From NCBI GenBank assembly GCA_014651175.1, contig BMWJ01000001.1, positions 930,001 to 994,000 of the forward strand: a stretch of DNA of 64,000 nucleotides. The letters are read 5' to 3'. How positions within the stretch are numbered: position 1 is the stretch's first letter; each line of letters begins with the position of its first letter. This DNA is from Streptomyces clavifer. GTDB taxonomy: Bacteria > Actinomycetota > Actinomycetes > Streptomycetales > Streptomycetaceae. The notes under the pieces are model-generated. The model was not told the DNA's origin. It saw only the letters and a list, made by a program, of their open reading frames with translations, and did no database searches. Position numbers and translations under genes: made by a program. Positions 41,424 through 51,411 of the stretch are shown piece by piece.

Positions 41424-43637
41424 ATGGACCACGTGTCCGCGTTCGATGAACCCCTCAAGAAGCTGCTCGGCGGAGCCACCGCGAAGGTGATGGCCGAGCA
41501 CCTCGACCTGCACACGGTCGGCGACCTGCTGCACCACTACCCCCGGCGCTACGAGGAGCGGGGCCGCCTCACCGCACTGACCGAACTCCCGCTGGACGAG
41601 CACGTGACGGTCGTCGCGCAGGTCGCCGACGCGCGGATCATGATGTTCAACAACGGCCGCGGCAAACGCCTCGAGGTCACCCTCACCGACGGCAGCGGCA
41701 GGCTCCAGCTGGTCTTCTTCGGACACGGCGTCCACAAACCGCACAAGGAGCTGCTCCCCGGCCGGCGCGCGATGTTCGCGGGCAAGGCCTCCGTGTTCAA
41801 CCGGAAGATGCAGCTCGCCCACCCCACGTACCAGCTCCTCGACGCCCAGGACGAGGACGAGGCGACCGAGGCCGTCGACGCCTTCGCCGGGCAGCTCCTG
41901 CCGATCTACCCCGCCTGCAAGCAGCTCGACTCCTGGCGGATCGCCAAGGCCGTCGACACCGTCCTGCCCAGCGCGCAGGACGCCGTCGACCCCCTGCCCG
42001 CGACGCTCCGGGACGGACGCGGATTCGTCCCGCTCCCCGAGGCACTGCTCAAGATCCACCGCCCGCGCACCAGGGCGGACGTCGAGGCCGCGAAGGAGCG
42101 CCTCCGGTGGGACGAGGCCTTCGTCCTCCAGGTCGCGCTCGCCCGCCGCCGCTACGCGGACACGCAGCTGCCCGCGGTGGCCCGCAGATCCGTCCCCGGC
42201 GGGCTGCTCGACGCCTTCGACGCCAAGCTGCCCTTCACGCTCACCGAGGGCCAGCACAAGGTCACGGCGGAGATCTTCGGTGACCTGGCGACCGAGCACC
42301 CGATGCACCGGCTGCTGCAGGGCGAGGTGGGTTCGGGGAAGACGATGGTGGCCCTGCGCGCGATGCTCACCGTCGTCGACGCGGGCGGCCAGGCGGCGAT
42401 GCTCGCCCCCACCGAGGTGCTCGCCCAGCAGCACCACCGCTCCGTCACCGAGATGATGGGCGAACTCGCGGAGGGCGGGATGCTCGGTGGCTCCGACCAG
42501 GGCACCAAAGTGGTGCTGCTCACCGGGTCGATGGGAGTCCCCGCCCGCCGCCGGGCGCTGCTCGATCTGGTCACCGGCGAGGCCGGGATCGTCATCGGCA
42601 CGCACGCGCTGATCGAGGACAAGGTGCAGTTCCACGACCTCGGCCTGGTCGTCGTCGACGAGCAGCACCGCTTCGGCGTGGAACAGCGGGACGCCCTGCG
42701 CTCGAAGGGCAAGCAGCCGCCGCACCTGCTCGTCATGACGGCCACACCCATTCCCCGTACGGTCGCGATGACCGTCTTCGGGGACTTGGAGACCTCCGTC
42801 CTCGACCAGCTCCCGGCAGGCCGGTCTCCCATCGCCAGCCACGTCGTGCCCGCCAAGGACAAGCCGCACTTCCTCGACCGTGCCTGGGAGCGCGTCCGGG
42901 AGGAGGTGGAGAACGGCCACCAGGCGTACGTGGTCTGCCCCCGCATCGGGGACGACGCCGACGAGGCCGCGGAGAAGAAGAAGGGGAAGAAGGAGGCCGC
43001 CCCGGAGGACGGCGCGGAGAAGCGCCCGCCCCTCGCCGTGCTGGAGATCGCCGAACAGCTCCGCAAGGGCCCGCTGGCCGGCCTCCGCGTCGAAGTGCTG
43101 CACGGCAGGATGCACCCCGACGACAAGGACGACGTGATGCGCCGGTTCGCCGCCGGCCGGGCCGACGTCCTGGTCGCCACCACCGTCATCGAGGTCGGGG
43201 TGAACGTCCCGAACGCCACCGCGATGGTGATCATGGACGCCGACCGTTTCGGCGTCTCCCAGCTGCACCAGCTGCGCGGCCGCGTGGGGCGCGGCTCGGC
43301 CCCCGGGCTCTGCCTGCTGGTCAGCGAGGCCCACGAGGCGAGTCCCGCCCGGGCCCGGCTCTCCGCCGTCGCTGCCACGCTCGACGGCTTCGAACTGTCC
43401 CGGATCGACCTCGAACAGCGACGCGAGGGCGATGTCCTCGGCCAGGCGCAGTCCGGCGTCCGCTCCTCGCTGCGGGTGCTGAGCGTCATCGACGACGAGG
43501 AGGTCATCGCGGCGGCCCGCGAGGAGGCCGTCCGCGTCGTCGCGGACGACCCCGCGCTGGAGCGGCTCCCCGAGCTGCGCACCGCGCTGGACGCGCTCCT
43601 GGACAAGGACAGGGAGGAGTACCTCGACAAGGGGTGA
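41424..43637 (+). CDS. recG: ATP-dependent DNA helicase RecG
   Basis: A 737-residue branch-migration helicase that remodels stalled forks. Its wedge/OB domain is at the N-terminus (Y-P-R-R-Y-E-E-R-G), with Walker A G-E-V-G-S-G-K-T, D-E-Q-H and helicase motifs through G-R-V-G-R-G. A charged low-complexity insert (K-K-K-G-K-K-E-A-A-P-E-D) near residues 516-536 interrupts the second helicase domain. ATG 41424 (M-D-H-V-S) fits the family start better than the upstream GTG options. Confidence 0.95.
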   Translation: MDHVSAFDEPLKKLLGGATAKVMAEHLDLHTVGDLLHHYPRRYEERGRLTALTELPLDEHVTVVAQVADARIMMFNNGRGKRLEVTLTDGSGRLQLVFFGHGVHKPHKELLPGRRAMFAGKASVFNRKMQLAHPTYQLLDAQDEDEATEAVDAFAGQLLPIYPACKQLDSWRIAKAVDTVLPSAQDAVDPLPATLRDGRGFVPLPEALLKIHRPRTRADVEAAKERLRWDEAFVLQVALARRRYADTQLPAVARRSVPGGLLDAFDAKLPFTLTEGQHKVTAEIFGDLATEHPMHRLLQGEVGSGKTMVALRAMLTVVDAGGQAAMLAPTEVLAQQHHRSVTEMMGELAEGGMLGGSDQGTKVVLLTGSMGVPARRRALLDLVTGEAGIVIGTHALIEDKVQFHDLGLVVVDEQHRFGVEQRDALRSKGKQPPHLLVMTATPIPRTVAMTVFGDLETSVLDQLPAGRSPIASHVVPAKDKPHFLDRAWERVREEVENGHQAYVVCPRIGDDADEAAEKKKGKKEAAPEDGAEKRPPLAVLEIAEQLRKGPLAGLRVEVLHGRMHPDDKDDVMRRFAAGRADVLVATTVIEVGVNVPNATAMVIMDADRFGVSQLHQLRGRVGRGSAPGLCLLVSEAHEASPARARLSAVAATLDGFELSRIDLEQRREGDVLGQAQSGVRSSLRVLSVIDDEEVIAAAREEAVRVVADDPALERLPELRTALDALLDKDREEYLDKG

Positions 43638-43727
43638 CCGGGGGCGGATCCGCACCGACGCCATATCGTGGGGGCACGGCACGCGTCCCGTCCTGCGTGC
43701 CGCCCGCGACCCGAGGACCACACACCC

Positions 43728-44312
43728 ATGACCCGCGTGATCGCCGGCTCGGCCGGTGGACGCCGCCTGGCCGTACCGCCCGGCACCGGCACCCGCCCCA
43801 CCTCCGACCGAGCGCGCGAGGGACTCTTCTCCACGTGGGGAGCGCTCCTGGGCACCCTCGACGGCATCCGTATCGCCGACCTGTACGCGGGATCCGGTGC
43901 CGTCGGCCTGGAGGCGCTCTCCCGCGGGGCGGTCCAAGCGCTGCTCGTCGAGGCCGACGCCGGGGCCGTGCGCACCATCCGTGACAACGTCCGCACGCTG
44001 GGTCTTCCGGGTGCCGAGGTCCGTGCGGGCAAAGCGGAGCAGATCGTGACAGGACCGGCGCCGGCGGACCCGTACGACGTGGTGTTCCTGGACCCGCCGT
44101 ACGCCGTCACCGATGGCGATCTTGGCGAGATACTGCTCACACTCCGTGCTCAGGGGTGGCTCACGGCCGATGCCCTCGTCACGGTGGAACGGAGCACCAG
44201 AGGCGGAGAATTCGACTGGCCCGAGGGATTCGAGCCGCTGCGGGCCCGTCGCTACGGCGAGGGAACGCTTTGGTACGGTCGCGCCGCCTCTACGTGCGAA
44301 GACGCACGATGA
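43728..44312 (+). CDS. rsmD: 16S rRNA (guanine966-N2)-methyltransferase
   Basis: A 194-residue methyltransferase: SAM motif [10 protein letters not shown] and catalytic F-L-D-P-P-Y. It methylates G966 of 16S rRNA. ATG 43728 begins [12 protein letters not shown], the usual N-terminus. It overlaps the possible upstream coaD start by ATGA. Confidence 0.95.
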   Translation: MTRVIAGSAGGRRLAVPPGTGTRPTSDRAREGLFSTWGALLGTLDGIRIADLYAGSGAVGLEALSRGAVQALLVEADAGAVRTIRDNVRTLGLPGAEVRAGKAEQIVTGPAPADPYDVVFLDPPYAVTDGDLGEILLTLRAQGWLTADALVTVERSTRGGEFDWPEGFEPLRARRYGEGTLWYGRAASTCEDAR

Positions 44313-44338
44313 CCGCATCGGAGAGGGAGGGAACCACG

Positions 44339-44818
44339 TTGCGCCGCGCCGTCTGTCCGGGGTCGTTCGACCCCATCACCAACGGGCATCTCGACATCAT
44401 TGGCCGAGCCTCGAAGCTGTACGACGTCGTGCACGTCGCCGTGATGATCAACCAGTCCAAGAAGGGGCTGTTCACGGTCGACGAGCGGATGGAGCTGATC
44501 CGCGAGGTCACCGCCGACTGCGGCAACGTCGAGGTCGAGTCCTTCCACGGCCTGCTGGTCGACTTCTGCAAGCAGCGCGACATCCCGGCGATCGTGAAGG
44601 GCCTGCGCGCCGTGAGCGACTTCGACTACGAGCTGCAGATGGCCCAGATGAACAACGGGCTCTCGGGGGTCGAGACGCTCTTCGTGCCGACGAATCCGAC
44701 CTACAGCTTCCTGTCGTCCTCGCTGGTCAAGGAGGTCGCCACCTGGGGCGGCGACGTGTCGCACCTGCTGCCGCCCCCGGTCCACACGGCCCTCGTGGAG
44801 CGGCTCGGCCAGAAGTGA
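44339..44818 (+). CDS. coaD: Phosphopantetheine adenylyltransferase
   Basis: A 159-residue nucleotidyltransferase for coenzyme A synthesis: [12 protein letters not shown] near the N-terminus and S-S-S-L-V-K-E-V near the C-terminus. I prefer TTG 44339 because GGGAGGG lies 7-10 nt upstream and the length (159) equals the family norm. ATG 44309, overlapping the rsmD stop, would add 10 residues. Confidence 0.93.
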   Translation: MRRAVCPGSFDPITNGHLDIIGRASKLYDVVHVAVMINQSKKGLFTVDERMELIREVTADCGNVEVESFHGLLVDFCKQRDIPAIVKGLRAVSDFDYELQMAQMNNGLSGVETLFVPTNPTYSFLSSSLVKEVATWGGDVSHLLPPPVHTALVERLGQK

Positions 44819-44915
44819 AGTGCTGACCGACCGTCACCAGGTGTCGGACGGGAGGCGCCTGGCCTTACAGTCGTCCCGTCCGTCTCCAACAGCAGCAGAG
44901 AGTGGCGAGCACACG

Positions 44916-46058
44916 GTGGACGTGCAGAAGAAGCTCGACGAGATCGTCGAAACGGTCGGGAACGCCCGCTCCATGCCCATGTCGGCATCCTGCGTGGTCA
45001 ACCGCGCCGAGCTGCTCGCGATGCTCGAGGAGGTCCGGGAGGCCCTGCCCGGCTCGCTCGCCCACGCCCAGGAGCTCATCGGCGGCCGTGAGCAGCTCGT
45101 CGAGCAGGCCCGGCAGGAGGCCGAGCGGATCGTCGAGTCGGCCCGGGCCCAGCGGGGCTCGCTGATCTCCGACACCGAGATCGCCCGGCAGTCCCGGGCC
45201 GAGGCCGACCGCATCCTGTCGGAGGCCCGCAGGGAGGCCGACGAGGTCCGCGGCGAGGCCGACGAGTACGTCGACAGCAAGCTCGCCAACTTCGAAGTGG
45301 TCCTCACCAAGACCATCGGCTCCGTCGACCGGGGCAGGGAGAAGCTCCTGGGCCGCAGCGACGGGGTCGACGCGCAGGGCTACGAGGACCCGGACTTCGC
45401 CGAGGCGCCGGAGCGCAGCGCGGACCCCGAGACGCTCAAGCGCCGCGCGGACGACTACGTCGACGCCAAGTTCGGTGCCTTCGAGGCCGTACTGGCCAAG
45501 ACCCTGGAAGCGGTCGGCCGCGGCCGGCAGAAGCTCCACGGCAGGGTCGCCTCCGACGACCTGGGCGCGCACATGGCGGCCCAGGACGCCGCGGGAAACC
45601 ACCTGCGCACCAGTGACGAGGACCACTGGGCGGGTCTGGCCGAGCTGTCCACCCCGGAACCGCAGCACGTTCCCCAGCAGCCCGGGTACGCCGAGCCCGC
45701 ACAGCCGGACTACGCGCCGGTGGCGGACTACCAGGACGCCGCGCAGACCGGTTTCCCGGCGCAGGCCCAGCCCGAGCCGCAGTACGCGCAGACGTACGCC
45801 TACCAGGACCAGCCGCTCCAGGCCGACCCCTACGCCGGCTACCAGCAGCAGCCCGACCCGTACGCCGGTTACCAGCAGCAGGGCTACGACCCGAACCAGG
45901 TGCACGGGCAGCCCCAGCAGGAGTACGACTGGCAGCAGCAGCAGCAGCAGGCCCAGGCGCCCGCGCAGCAGGGCGGGAGCACGCTCGACGAGACCAGCCT
46001 GTTCGACACCAGCATGATCGACCTGGAACAGCTGCGCCGGTACGAACAGGGTCGCTGA
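44916..46058 (+). CDS. DivIVA-like coiled-coil protein with Q/Y-rich tail
   Basis: A 380-residue protein. Residues ~1-90 hold V-Q-K-K-L-D-E-I-V, then ~90-180 form an Ala/Glu/Arg-rich coiled coil resembling DivIVA and ATP-synthase b subunits. Two Y-V-D-[SA]-K-[LF]-[AG]-[NA]-F-E-[VA]-V-L segments form an internal repeat. The tail is Q/Y/P/A-rich with Y-A-G-Y-Q-Q-Q repeats and ends L-D-E-T-S-L-F-D-T-S-M-I-D-L. GTG 44916 fits the start of homologues as I recall them. Probably a cytoskeletal or cell-wall scaffold; the role is unproven. Confidence 0.82.
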   Translation: MDVQKKLDEIVETVGNARSMPMSASCVVNRAELLAMLEEVREALPGSLAHAQELIGGREQLVEQARQEAERIVESARAQRGSLISDTEIARQSRAEADRILSEARREADEVRGEADEYVDSKLANFEVVLTKTIGSVDRGREKLLGRSDGVDAQGYEDPDFAEAPERSADPETLKRRADDYVDAKFGAFEAVLAKTLEAVGRGRQKLHGRVASDDLGAHMAAQDAAGNHLRTSDEDHWAGLAELSTPEPQHVPQQPGYAEPAQPDYAPVADYQDAAQTGFPAQAQPEPQYAQTYAYQDQPLQADPYAGYQQQPDPYAGYQQQGYDPNQVHGQPQQEYDWQQQQQQAQAPAQQGGSTLDETSLFDTSMIDLEQLRRYEQGR

Positions 46059-46099
46059 GCCGGAGCGGAGCCGGGCTGCCGCAGGGCGGAAGGACCGGA

Positions 46100-46129
46100 T
46101 TGGGAGCTGGGCGGTACGTCCAGTATCCT
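46100..46129 (+). promoter_or_regulatory. Vegetative-type promoter of the yceD-rpmF operon
   Basis: TTGGGA (46100-46105) and TATCCT (46124-46129) with an 18-bp spacer, 90 bp before the yceD start. Confidence 0.5.
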
Positions 46130-46218
46130 GGATCCTCGGTCGCGCGTATGTCCGCGATCCCGGCTGCCCGCTTTCCCTTCGGATCGGGGGCGGTCCGTCC
46201 GGAAGCTGCACATTGCAC

Positions 46219-46884
46219 ATGAGTTCGAAAGCAGGAAAAGCCCTGAACGGTCACCTCGACCACCGCAACCCCCTCGTGTTCGATACGCGCGAGCTGGGTC
46301 GGCGTCCCGGTGCCCTGAAGCGGCTCACCCGCTCGGTGGAAGCGCCGAAGGACCTCGGTATCGACGGGGTCATCGGCGTGCCGGAGAACGCGCCCCTGGA
46401 GCTGGACCTCCGACTCGAATCCGTCATGGAAGGGGTGCTTGTCACAGGCACCGCCCGTGCGACGGCCGAGGGGGAGTGCGTAAGGTGTCTGGAGCCGCTG
46501 CGCCTTCGGGTCGAAGCGGACTTCCAGGAAATGTTCTCGTACCCTGACGCCGATGACCGGAACCGCAGCAGGACCGCGGATCCGGTCGACGACGCCGAGG
46601 ACGACGAGGACAGGTTCTTCCTCGAGGACGGCTTGTTCGACCTCGAGTCTGTGCTGCGTGACGCGGTGGTGCTCGCACTGCCGCTGCAGCCGGTGTGCAA
46701 GGAGACCTGTGCCGGTCTGTGTTCCGAGTGCGGAATCAGGCTGGACGAGAATCCGGGCCACCACCACGATGCCGTCGATGCTCGTTGGGCGGCACTGCAA
46801 GGACTCGCCGAGACCGTTCAGGACGGCGAGAAGGACAACATGGGCGGCGCCGAACCTGGCGTCGACGAGAAGCAGGAGAAGTAG
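46219..46884 (+). CDS. YceD-family protein (DUF177)
   Basis: A 221-residue protein with the DUF177 core: [15 protein letters not shown] near the N-terminus, an acidic stretch at ~110-140, and cysteine motifs C-V-R-C and [13 protein letters not shown] that probably bind zinc. DUF177 genes sit upstream of rpmF in many bacteria and are linked to 23S rRNA/ribosome biogenesis. ATG 46219 is used; TTG 46213 is a nearby alternative with better spacing to GGAAG. rpmF follows after 2 bp. Confidence 0.9.
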   Translation: MSSKAGKALNGHLDHRNPLVFDTRELGRRPGALKRLTRSVEAPKDLGIDGVIGVPENAPLELDLRLESVMEGVLVTGTARATAEGECVRCLEPLRLRVEADFQEMFSYPDADDRNRSRTADPVDDAEDDEDRFFLEDGLFDLESVLRDAVVLALPLQPVCKETCAGLCSECGIRLDENPGHHHDAVDARWAALQGLAETVQDGEKDNMGGAEPGVDEKQEK

Positions 46885-46886
46885 CC

Positions 46887-47060
46887 GTGGCTGTTCCGAA
46901 GCGGAAGATGTCGCGCAGCAACACGCGCCACCGCCGGTCGCAGTGGAAGGCTGCGGTCCCCACCCTGGTTTCGTGCGAGCGTTGCCAGGAGCCGAAGCTC
47001 CAGCACATTGCGTGCCCGAGCTGCGGCACCTACAACAAGCGCCAGGTCCTCGAGGTCTGA
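46887..47060 (+). CDS. rpmF: 50S ribosomal protein L32
   Basis: 57 residues, [15 protein letters not shown], with C-E-R-C and C-P-S-C-G zinc pairs, so the zinc-containing form like L28 above. GTG 46887 is 2 bp after yceD. The downstream rnc follows after 19 bp, so yceD-rpmF-rnc is one transcription unit. Confidence 0.97.
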   Translation: MAVPKRKMSRSNTRHRRSQWKAAVPTLVSCERCQEPKLQHIACPSCGTYNKRQVLEV

Positions 47061-47079
47061 GCGGCTGGTGAGAGGCACG

Positions 47080-47904
47080 ATGTCTGAGTTGTCCAGCGCC
47101 AAGAAGCAGGCAGACAACGTCAACACAGCCTCGTCCCACACGCTTCTGGAAGGGCGGCTCGGGTATCACCTCGAGTCCGCCCTTCTGGTGCGTGCGCTGA
47201 CCCATCGTTCGTACGCATACGAGAACGGCGGTCTCCCCACCAACGAGCGGCTCGAATTCCTCGGGGATTCGGTGCTCGGCCTGGTGGTCACGGACACGCT
47301 GTACCGCACCCACCCCGACCTGCCCGAAGGCCAGCTGGCCAAGTTGCGGGCCGCGGTGGTCAACTCACGTGCACTTGCGGAAGTGGGCCGCGGCCTCGAA
47401 CTCGGCTCCTTCATCCGGCTCGGCCGCGGTGAAGAGGGCACGGGTGGCCGGGACAAGGCTTCCATCCTCGCCGACACCCTTGAAGCGGTGATCGGCGCCG
47501 TCTATCTCGACCAGGGCCTCGGCGTGGCCTCGGAGCTGGTACACCGGCTCTTCGACCCGCTGATCGACAGGTCCTCGAACCTCGGTGCCGGCCTGGACTG
47601 GAAGACCAGTCTCCAGGAGCTCACCGCGAGCGAGAGCCTCGGAGTCCCCGAGTACCTCGTCACGGAGACCGGCCCGGATCACGAGAAGACCTTCACTGCT
47701 GCTGCTCGCGTCGGTGGTGTCTCGTACGGCACCGGCACCGGCCGTAGCAAGAAGGAAGCGGAGCAGCAGGCGGCGGAATCCGCCTGGCGCGAGATCAGCG
47801 CCGCCGCGGAAGCACGGGAGGCCGCGGCGAAGACCGCTGCCGACGGAGGGGCCGCCGACACCCCTGCCGACCCGTCGCCGCACACGGACGCAGCTCCTGC
47901 CTGA
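47080..47904 (+). CDS. rnc: Ribonuclease III
   Basis: A 274-residue double-strand-specific RNase: signature [12 protein letters not shown] and catalytic D-K-x3-D/E in the first domain, then a C-terminal dsRBD ([18 protein letters not shown]). The last ~30 residues are Ala/Asp-rich. In S. coelicolor it is AbsB, a global regulator of antibiotic production. ATG 47080 follows AGAGG; GTG 47068 is an alternative. Confidence 0.95.
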   Translation: MSELSSAKKQADNVNTASSHTLLEGRLGYHLESALLVRALTHRSYAYENGGLPTNERLEFLGDSVLGLVVTDTLYRTHPDLPEGQLAKLRAAVVNSRALAEVGRGLELGSFIRLGRGEEGTGGRDKASILADTLEAVIGAVYLDQGLGVASELVHRLFDPLIDRSSNLGAGLDWKTSLQELTASESLGVPEYLVTETGPDHEKTFTAAARVGGVSYGTGTGRSKKEAEQQAAESAWREISAAAEAREAAAKTAADGGAADTPADPSPHTDAAPA

Positions 47905-47910
47905 ACCACC

Positions 47911-47949
47911 CGAGAGCCCCCCGGTGCCCTGTGCGCCGGGGGGCTCTCG
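47911..47949 (+). terminator. Terminator after rnc
   Basis: CGAGAGCCCCCCGG (47911-47924) and its exact complement (47936-47949) with an 11-nt loop, just before mutM. Confidence 0.8.
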
Positions 47950-47982
47950 CTGTCTTCCCCCGTGCCGAAGGAGAGTCCCGCC

Positions 47983-48840
47983 GTGCCCGAACTGCCCGAG
48001 GTCGAAGTCGTACGGAGGGGCCTGGAGCGCTGGGTCGCCGGGCGGACCGTCGACGAGGTCGAGGTCCTGCACCCGCGTGCGGTCCGGCGGCACCTCGCGG
48101 GCGGTCCGGACTTCGCGGCCCGGTTGCGCGGCATGCGCTTCGGCACGGCGATGCGCCGCGGCAAGTATCTCTGGGTGCCGTTGGACGAGGCGGAGGCCTC
48201 ACTGCTCGGGCACCTCGGCATGAGCGGCCAACTGCTCGTGCAGCCGGCCAAGACCCCTGACGAGAAGCACCTGCGGATCAGGATCCGCTTCGACGACAGC
48301 CTCGGCACCGAACTGCGCTTCGTCGACCAGCGGACCTTCGGCGGGCTGTCGCTCCACGAGAACACCGCCGACGGACTCCCCGACGTCATCGCGCACATCG
48401 CCCGCGACCCGCTCGATCCGTACTTCGACGACGCCGCGTTCCACACGGCGCTGCGCCTGCGCCGGACGACGGTCAAGCGTGCCCTGCTCGACCAGTCCCT
48501 GATCAGCGGGGTCGGCAACATCTACGCGGACGAGGCCCTCTGGCGCAGCAGGCTGCACTACGAGCGGCCGACCGCCACGCTGACGCGGCCGAGGACGGCG
48601 GAGCTGCTCGGCCATGTCCGGGACGTGATGCGCGAGGCACTCGACCAGGGCGGCACCAGCTTCGACAGCCTGTACGTCAACGTGAACGGTGAGTCCGGCT
48701 ACTTCGACCGGTCGCTCGACGCCTACGGCCGGGAGGACGAACCCTGCCACCGCTGCGGGACGCCGATGCGCCGCAGGCCGTGGATGAACCGGTCCAGCTA
48801 CTTCTGCCCACGCTGCCAGCGGCCGCCGCGCGCGGGCTGA
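47983..48840 (+). CDS. mutM: Formamidopyrimidine-DNA glycosylase
   Basis: A 285-residue base-excision repair enzyme that removes 8-oxoguanine. After Met removal it starts P-E-L-P-E-V-E, with the N-terminal Pro as nucleophile, which fixes the start at GTG 47983 (AAGGAGAG upstream) rather than 47962. It has G-K-Y-L-W in the lesion-binding part and a C-terminal zinc finger C-H-R-C...C-P-R-C. Confidence 0.96.
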   Translation: MPELPEVEVVRRGLERWVAGRTVDEVEVLHPRAVRRHLAGGPDFAARLRGMRFGTAMRRGKYLWVPLDEAEASLLGHLGMSGQLLVQPAKTPDEKHLRIRIRFDDSLGTELRFVDQRTFGGLSLHENTADGLPDVIAHIARDPLDPYFDDAAFHTALRLRRTTVKRALLDQSLISGVGNIYADEALWRSRLHYERPTATLTRPRTAELLGHVRDVMREALDQGGTSFDSLYVNVNGESGYFDRSLDAYGREDEPCHRCGTPMRRRPWMNRSSYFCPRCQRPPRAG

Positions 48841-48863
48841 CGTGTCCGGCGGGACGCACCGGC

Positions 48864-49268
48864 TCAGGCCCCGCGGGCTCCGTCGTACCGCCCGCGGGCA
48901 TCGAGCACCTCGGGCATCCGGCCCTCCACCAGTTGGATGAGCCCCAGCAGCCGGCCGGCGACCTCGTGACCCAGGGGGGTCAGCTCGTAGTCGACGCGCG
49001 GGGGATTGGTGGGCTGGGCCTCGCGGTGCACCAGCCCGTCGCGCTCCAGCGCGTGCAGCGTCTGGGAGAGCATCTTCTCGCTGACGCCGTCGACGCGGCG
49101 GCGCAGCTCGTTGAACCTGAGCCGGTTCCCGGACAGCGCGCCGAGGGTCAGGCTGCCCCAGCGGCCGGTGACGTGCTCCAGCGTTCCCCGCGAGGGGCAC
49201 TGCCGTGCGAAGACGTCGAAGGGCGGGGCGCTGCCGTCGAGCTCCGTAGCTGCCTCTGCCTCGCTCAT
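48864..49268 (-). CDS. HxlR-family transcriptional regulator
   Basis: A 134-residue winged-helix protein: C-P-S-R-G-T-L-E-H-V-T-G-R-W near the N-terminus, R-F-N-E-L-R-R-R-V-D-G-V-S-E-K-M-L-S-Q-T-L as the DNA-binding helices, and D-Y-E-L-T-P-L-G-H. HxlR proteins usually face a divergent oxidoreductase; no such gene follows here. A perfect 23-bp inverted repeat starts 10 bp upstream of its ATG. Confidence 0.9.
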   Translation of the reverse strand: MSEAEAATELDGSAPPFDVFARQCPSRGTLEHVTGRWGSLTLGALSGNRLRFNELRRRVDGVSEKMLSQTLHALERDGLVHREAQPTNPPRVDYELTPLGHEVAGRLLGLIQLVEGRMPEVLDARGRYDGARGA

Positions 49269-49277
49269 GCTCGTCAG

Positions 49278-49326
49278 CTTACGCCTGTGCAGCGCTCACT
49301 CGTAGTGAGCGCTGCACAGGCGTAAG
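49278..49326. promoter_or_regulatory. Perfect 23-bp inverted repeat upstream of hxlR-type gene
   Basis: Bases 49278-49300 are the exact complement of 49304-49326, with a CGT spacer. Arms contain CTTACGCCTGTGCAGCGCTC. It lies immediately 5' of the regulator, so it is either its operator or a very stable 5' hairpin. Confidence 0.6.
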
Positions 49327-49731
49327 CATCGCGCCGGTGCCCCGTACCGATGCTCCGGACGGCGACGGGCGGCAGCACGTGGCCCCCCGACTCCTTCGGG
49401 ACGAAGGCGGCCGGCCCGCCCGGACCCAGCCCTCCGACTGGCCGGACACCGGAGGGAACACCTTCTGGCCACCACCGGCGACATGCGGCCGGGAGACTGC
49501 GGCGGCGTGCCCTTCTTCCCCTGCCGCCGGTGCCCCGGCCTCCTGTGGGACCGGGGCCTCGACTGCCACTGACGGCGGACGCCACCCGTCACCTGATCCG
49601 AACCGGACCCCGACGCGGGGCGGGCCCCGGACATGGCTCCGGCCGCCCCGGTCGCCGATGACGGCTCCGGGGGCGGCCGGAAAAGCTGAGAGATTGTCGA
49701 CCCTGCGGGGGCCTCACGGGCCTGCTGAGGG
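49327..49731. other. Gene-free stretch between regulator and CAP-domain gene
   Basis: About 400 bp with no supported gene. The frames present have no motif of the oxidoreductase that normally faces an HxlR regulator. It may hold a fully decayed gene. Confidence 0.5.
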
Positions 49732-50655
49732 CTAGAAGCCGAAGTCCTGCGTCCACCAGGGGCCGCCGGAACCCATGTGCACACCGACGCCGAGCGTCGT
49801 GTAGTCGCAGTTGAGAATGTTCGCGCGGTGGCCGTCGCTGTTCATCCAGGCGTCCATGACCGCCTGTGCGTCGGCCTGGCCGCGGGCTATGTTCTCGCCA
49901 CCGAGACCTTCGACGCCGGCCTTCGCGGCACGGTCCCAGGGGGTCGCCCCGTCGGGGTCGGTGTGGTCGAAGAAGCCGCGGGCCGCCATGTCCTCGCTGA
50001 AGGCCTGGGCGAGCGCGGTCAGGGAGGCCCGGGCGGTGACCGGGCTGCAGCCGGCCTTGGCGCGCTCCTGGTTGACCAGGGCGATCACGGCTGCCTGCGC
50101 GGAGGTGCCGGCCGGGGCCTCCGCCGTACGGCTGGGCGAGGCGGACGAGGTCTTCGGAGCGGTCGGAGCCTTGGTGGCCGGGGTCGAACTCTTCTGCGAC
50201 TCCGTGGTCGGCGCCGTGGTCCGGTCCGGCTTCTCCTTCTTCTCCACCTGTTTCGAAGCGGAGGCCGAGGGCTTCTTGCCCGGGTCGGCAGAGGCGGACT
50301 TCGAGGGCGCCGCGGAACGATCGCCACCCCGCGTGGCCTCGGCGAAAGCGGAAGCCGACGCCCGGTCGGTCGGCTCCGCCGAGGAGCCGCCCTGGGTCAG
50401 CAGGTCGGGGGCGCCGCCCGCGCGGACCTGGTCGGCGGCGGGGCCGCCGCTGACGCTGTAGGTGTCACCACCGGGCAGCAGACCGGATGCGACGGCCACC
50501 GCACCCACGGCCACTGCGGCGGAAACGCCGATAAGCCCGGTGCGCAGGGGCACTCCGGCCCGCTTCTTCCGCCGGGCACCGCGGTGCCCGCCTGCCGCGC
50601 CGTCCGGCTGCTGCTCAGCGGCGGGGGCTGCGCCTGCGCGTCGATGGCGTCCCAT
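49732..50655 (-). CDS. Exported CAP/SCP-domain protein
   Basis: A 307-residue protein: basic N-terminus, one membrane helix or uncleaved signal near residues 38-62, a ~110-residue Ser/Thr/Pro/Lys-rich linker, and a C-terminal CAP domain (V-N-Q-E-R-A-K-A-G-C, F-F-D-H, G-G-E-N-I-A, then S-D-G-H-R-A-N-I-L-N). Such proteins act at the cell surface, some as peptidases or lipid binders. ATG 50655 is chosen over the long frame extending to 51342, which overlaps acyP. Confidence 0.88.
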   Translation of the reverse strand: MGRHRRAGAAPAAEQQPDGAAGGHRGARRKKRAGVPLRTGLIGVSAAVAVGAVAVASGLLPGGDTYSVSGGPAADQVRAGGAPDLLTQGGSSAEPTDRASASAFAEATRGGDRSAAPSKSASADPGKKPSASASKQVEKKEKPDRTTAPTTESQKSSTPATKAPTAPKTSSASPSRTAEAPAGTSAQAAVIALVNQERAKAGCSPVTARASLTALAQAFSEDMAARGFFDHTDPDGATPWDRAAKAGVEGLGGENIARGQADAQAVMDAWMNSDGHRANILNCDYTTLGVGVHMGSGGPWWTQDFGF

Positions 50656-50799
50656 GCGCTGTGCCTTCCTCGTGCTCGGCGGCGCCGCTGCGACGTCACC
50701 GTGTTCACCGTCGGTCTCACCCGTTCGGGTGAGGCTATTGCGACGGGACTGTACGCCATGACGTATTGGGCCCATGTGCTCCTCGAGCAATTGGTTGGT

Positions 50800-50811
50800 T
50801 AGCGTTCGAGC
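50800..50811 (+). promoter_or_regulatory. Leaderless -10 of acyP
   Basis: TAGCGT at 50800-50805 lies 6 nt before ATG 50812 with no ribosome-binding site. Confidence 0.45.
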
Positions 50812-51093
50812 ATGAACGAAGACGCACGGCTCGTCGTCTGGGTACGCGGCCGAGTACAGCAAGTAGGGTTCCGCTGGTTCACCAGGGCAAATGCTCTGGA
50901 GATCGGAGGCCTCACCGGCTTTGCCCTCAATCTCGACGGCGGCAGGGTGCAGGTGGTGGCCGAGGGGCCGCGTGACAATTGCCACCGTCTGCTCGAGTGG
51001 CTCGCGTCCGACGACACACCCGGCCGCGTGGACGGCGTGACTGAGATCTGGGACACGCCGCGCGGGGTTTATGACGGATTCGCGATCCGCTGA
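50812..51093 (+). CDS. acyP: Acylphosphatase
   Basis: A 93-residue acylphosphatase: [12 protein letters not shown] with the catalytic Arg and A-L-N-L-D-G with the catalytic Asn. It hydrolyses carboxyl-phosphate bonds such as acetyl phosphate. Probably leaderless. Confidence 0.95.
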   Translation: MNEDARLVVWVRGRVQQVGFRWFTRANALEIGGLTGFALNLDGGRVQVVAEGPRDNCHRLLEWLASDDTPGRVDGVTEIWDTPRGVYDGFAIR

Positions 51094-51411
51094 GGCGGCC
51101 CGGTAAAGGGTGTGTGGATCCGCTCCGTATCCGGCGTGCGGCGGGGGGTGACGGGGAAGGCCGGGAAGACCGCGCACCCGAAATGACCTGCGAAACAACC
51201 CGGTGGCGGGGCGTGGTTGCGAAGACGTGTATGTCGTGCCAGGCTGCGGCATTGACGAAGATCTCCACGCCCTACGGGACCCCGCAGGAGAGTCGCGCCG
51301 CATGATCGACCGGCCGCGCACCCCCGGGACACCCGCCACCACGGCGTGTGATCGTGTTGACCGTCAAACTTTTTGGTGAGACGCTGAAAACCCCGCGCAC
51401 CTTAGCTGTTT
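51094..51411. other. Intergenic region after acyP
   Basis: About 320 bp. A possible -35 TTGACC lies at 51357 with an AT-rich spacer (51363-51380), before the tRNA-like element. No supported gene. Confidence 0.5.
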
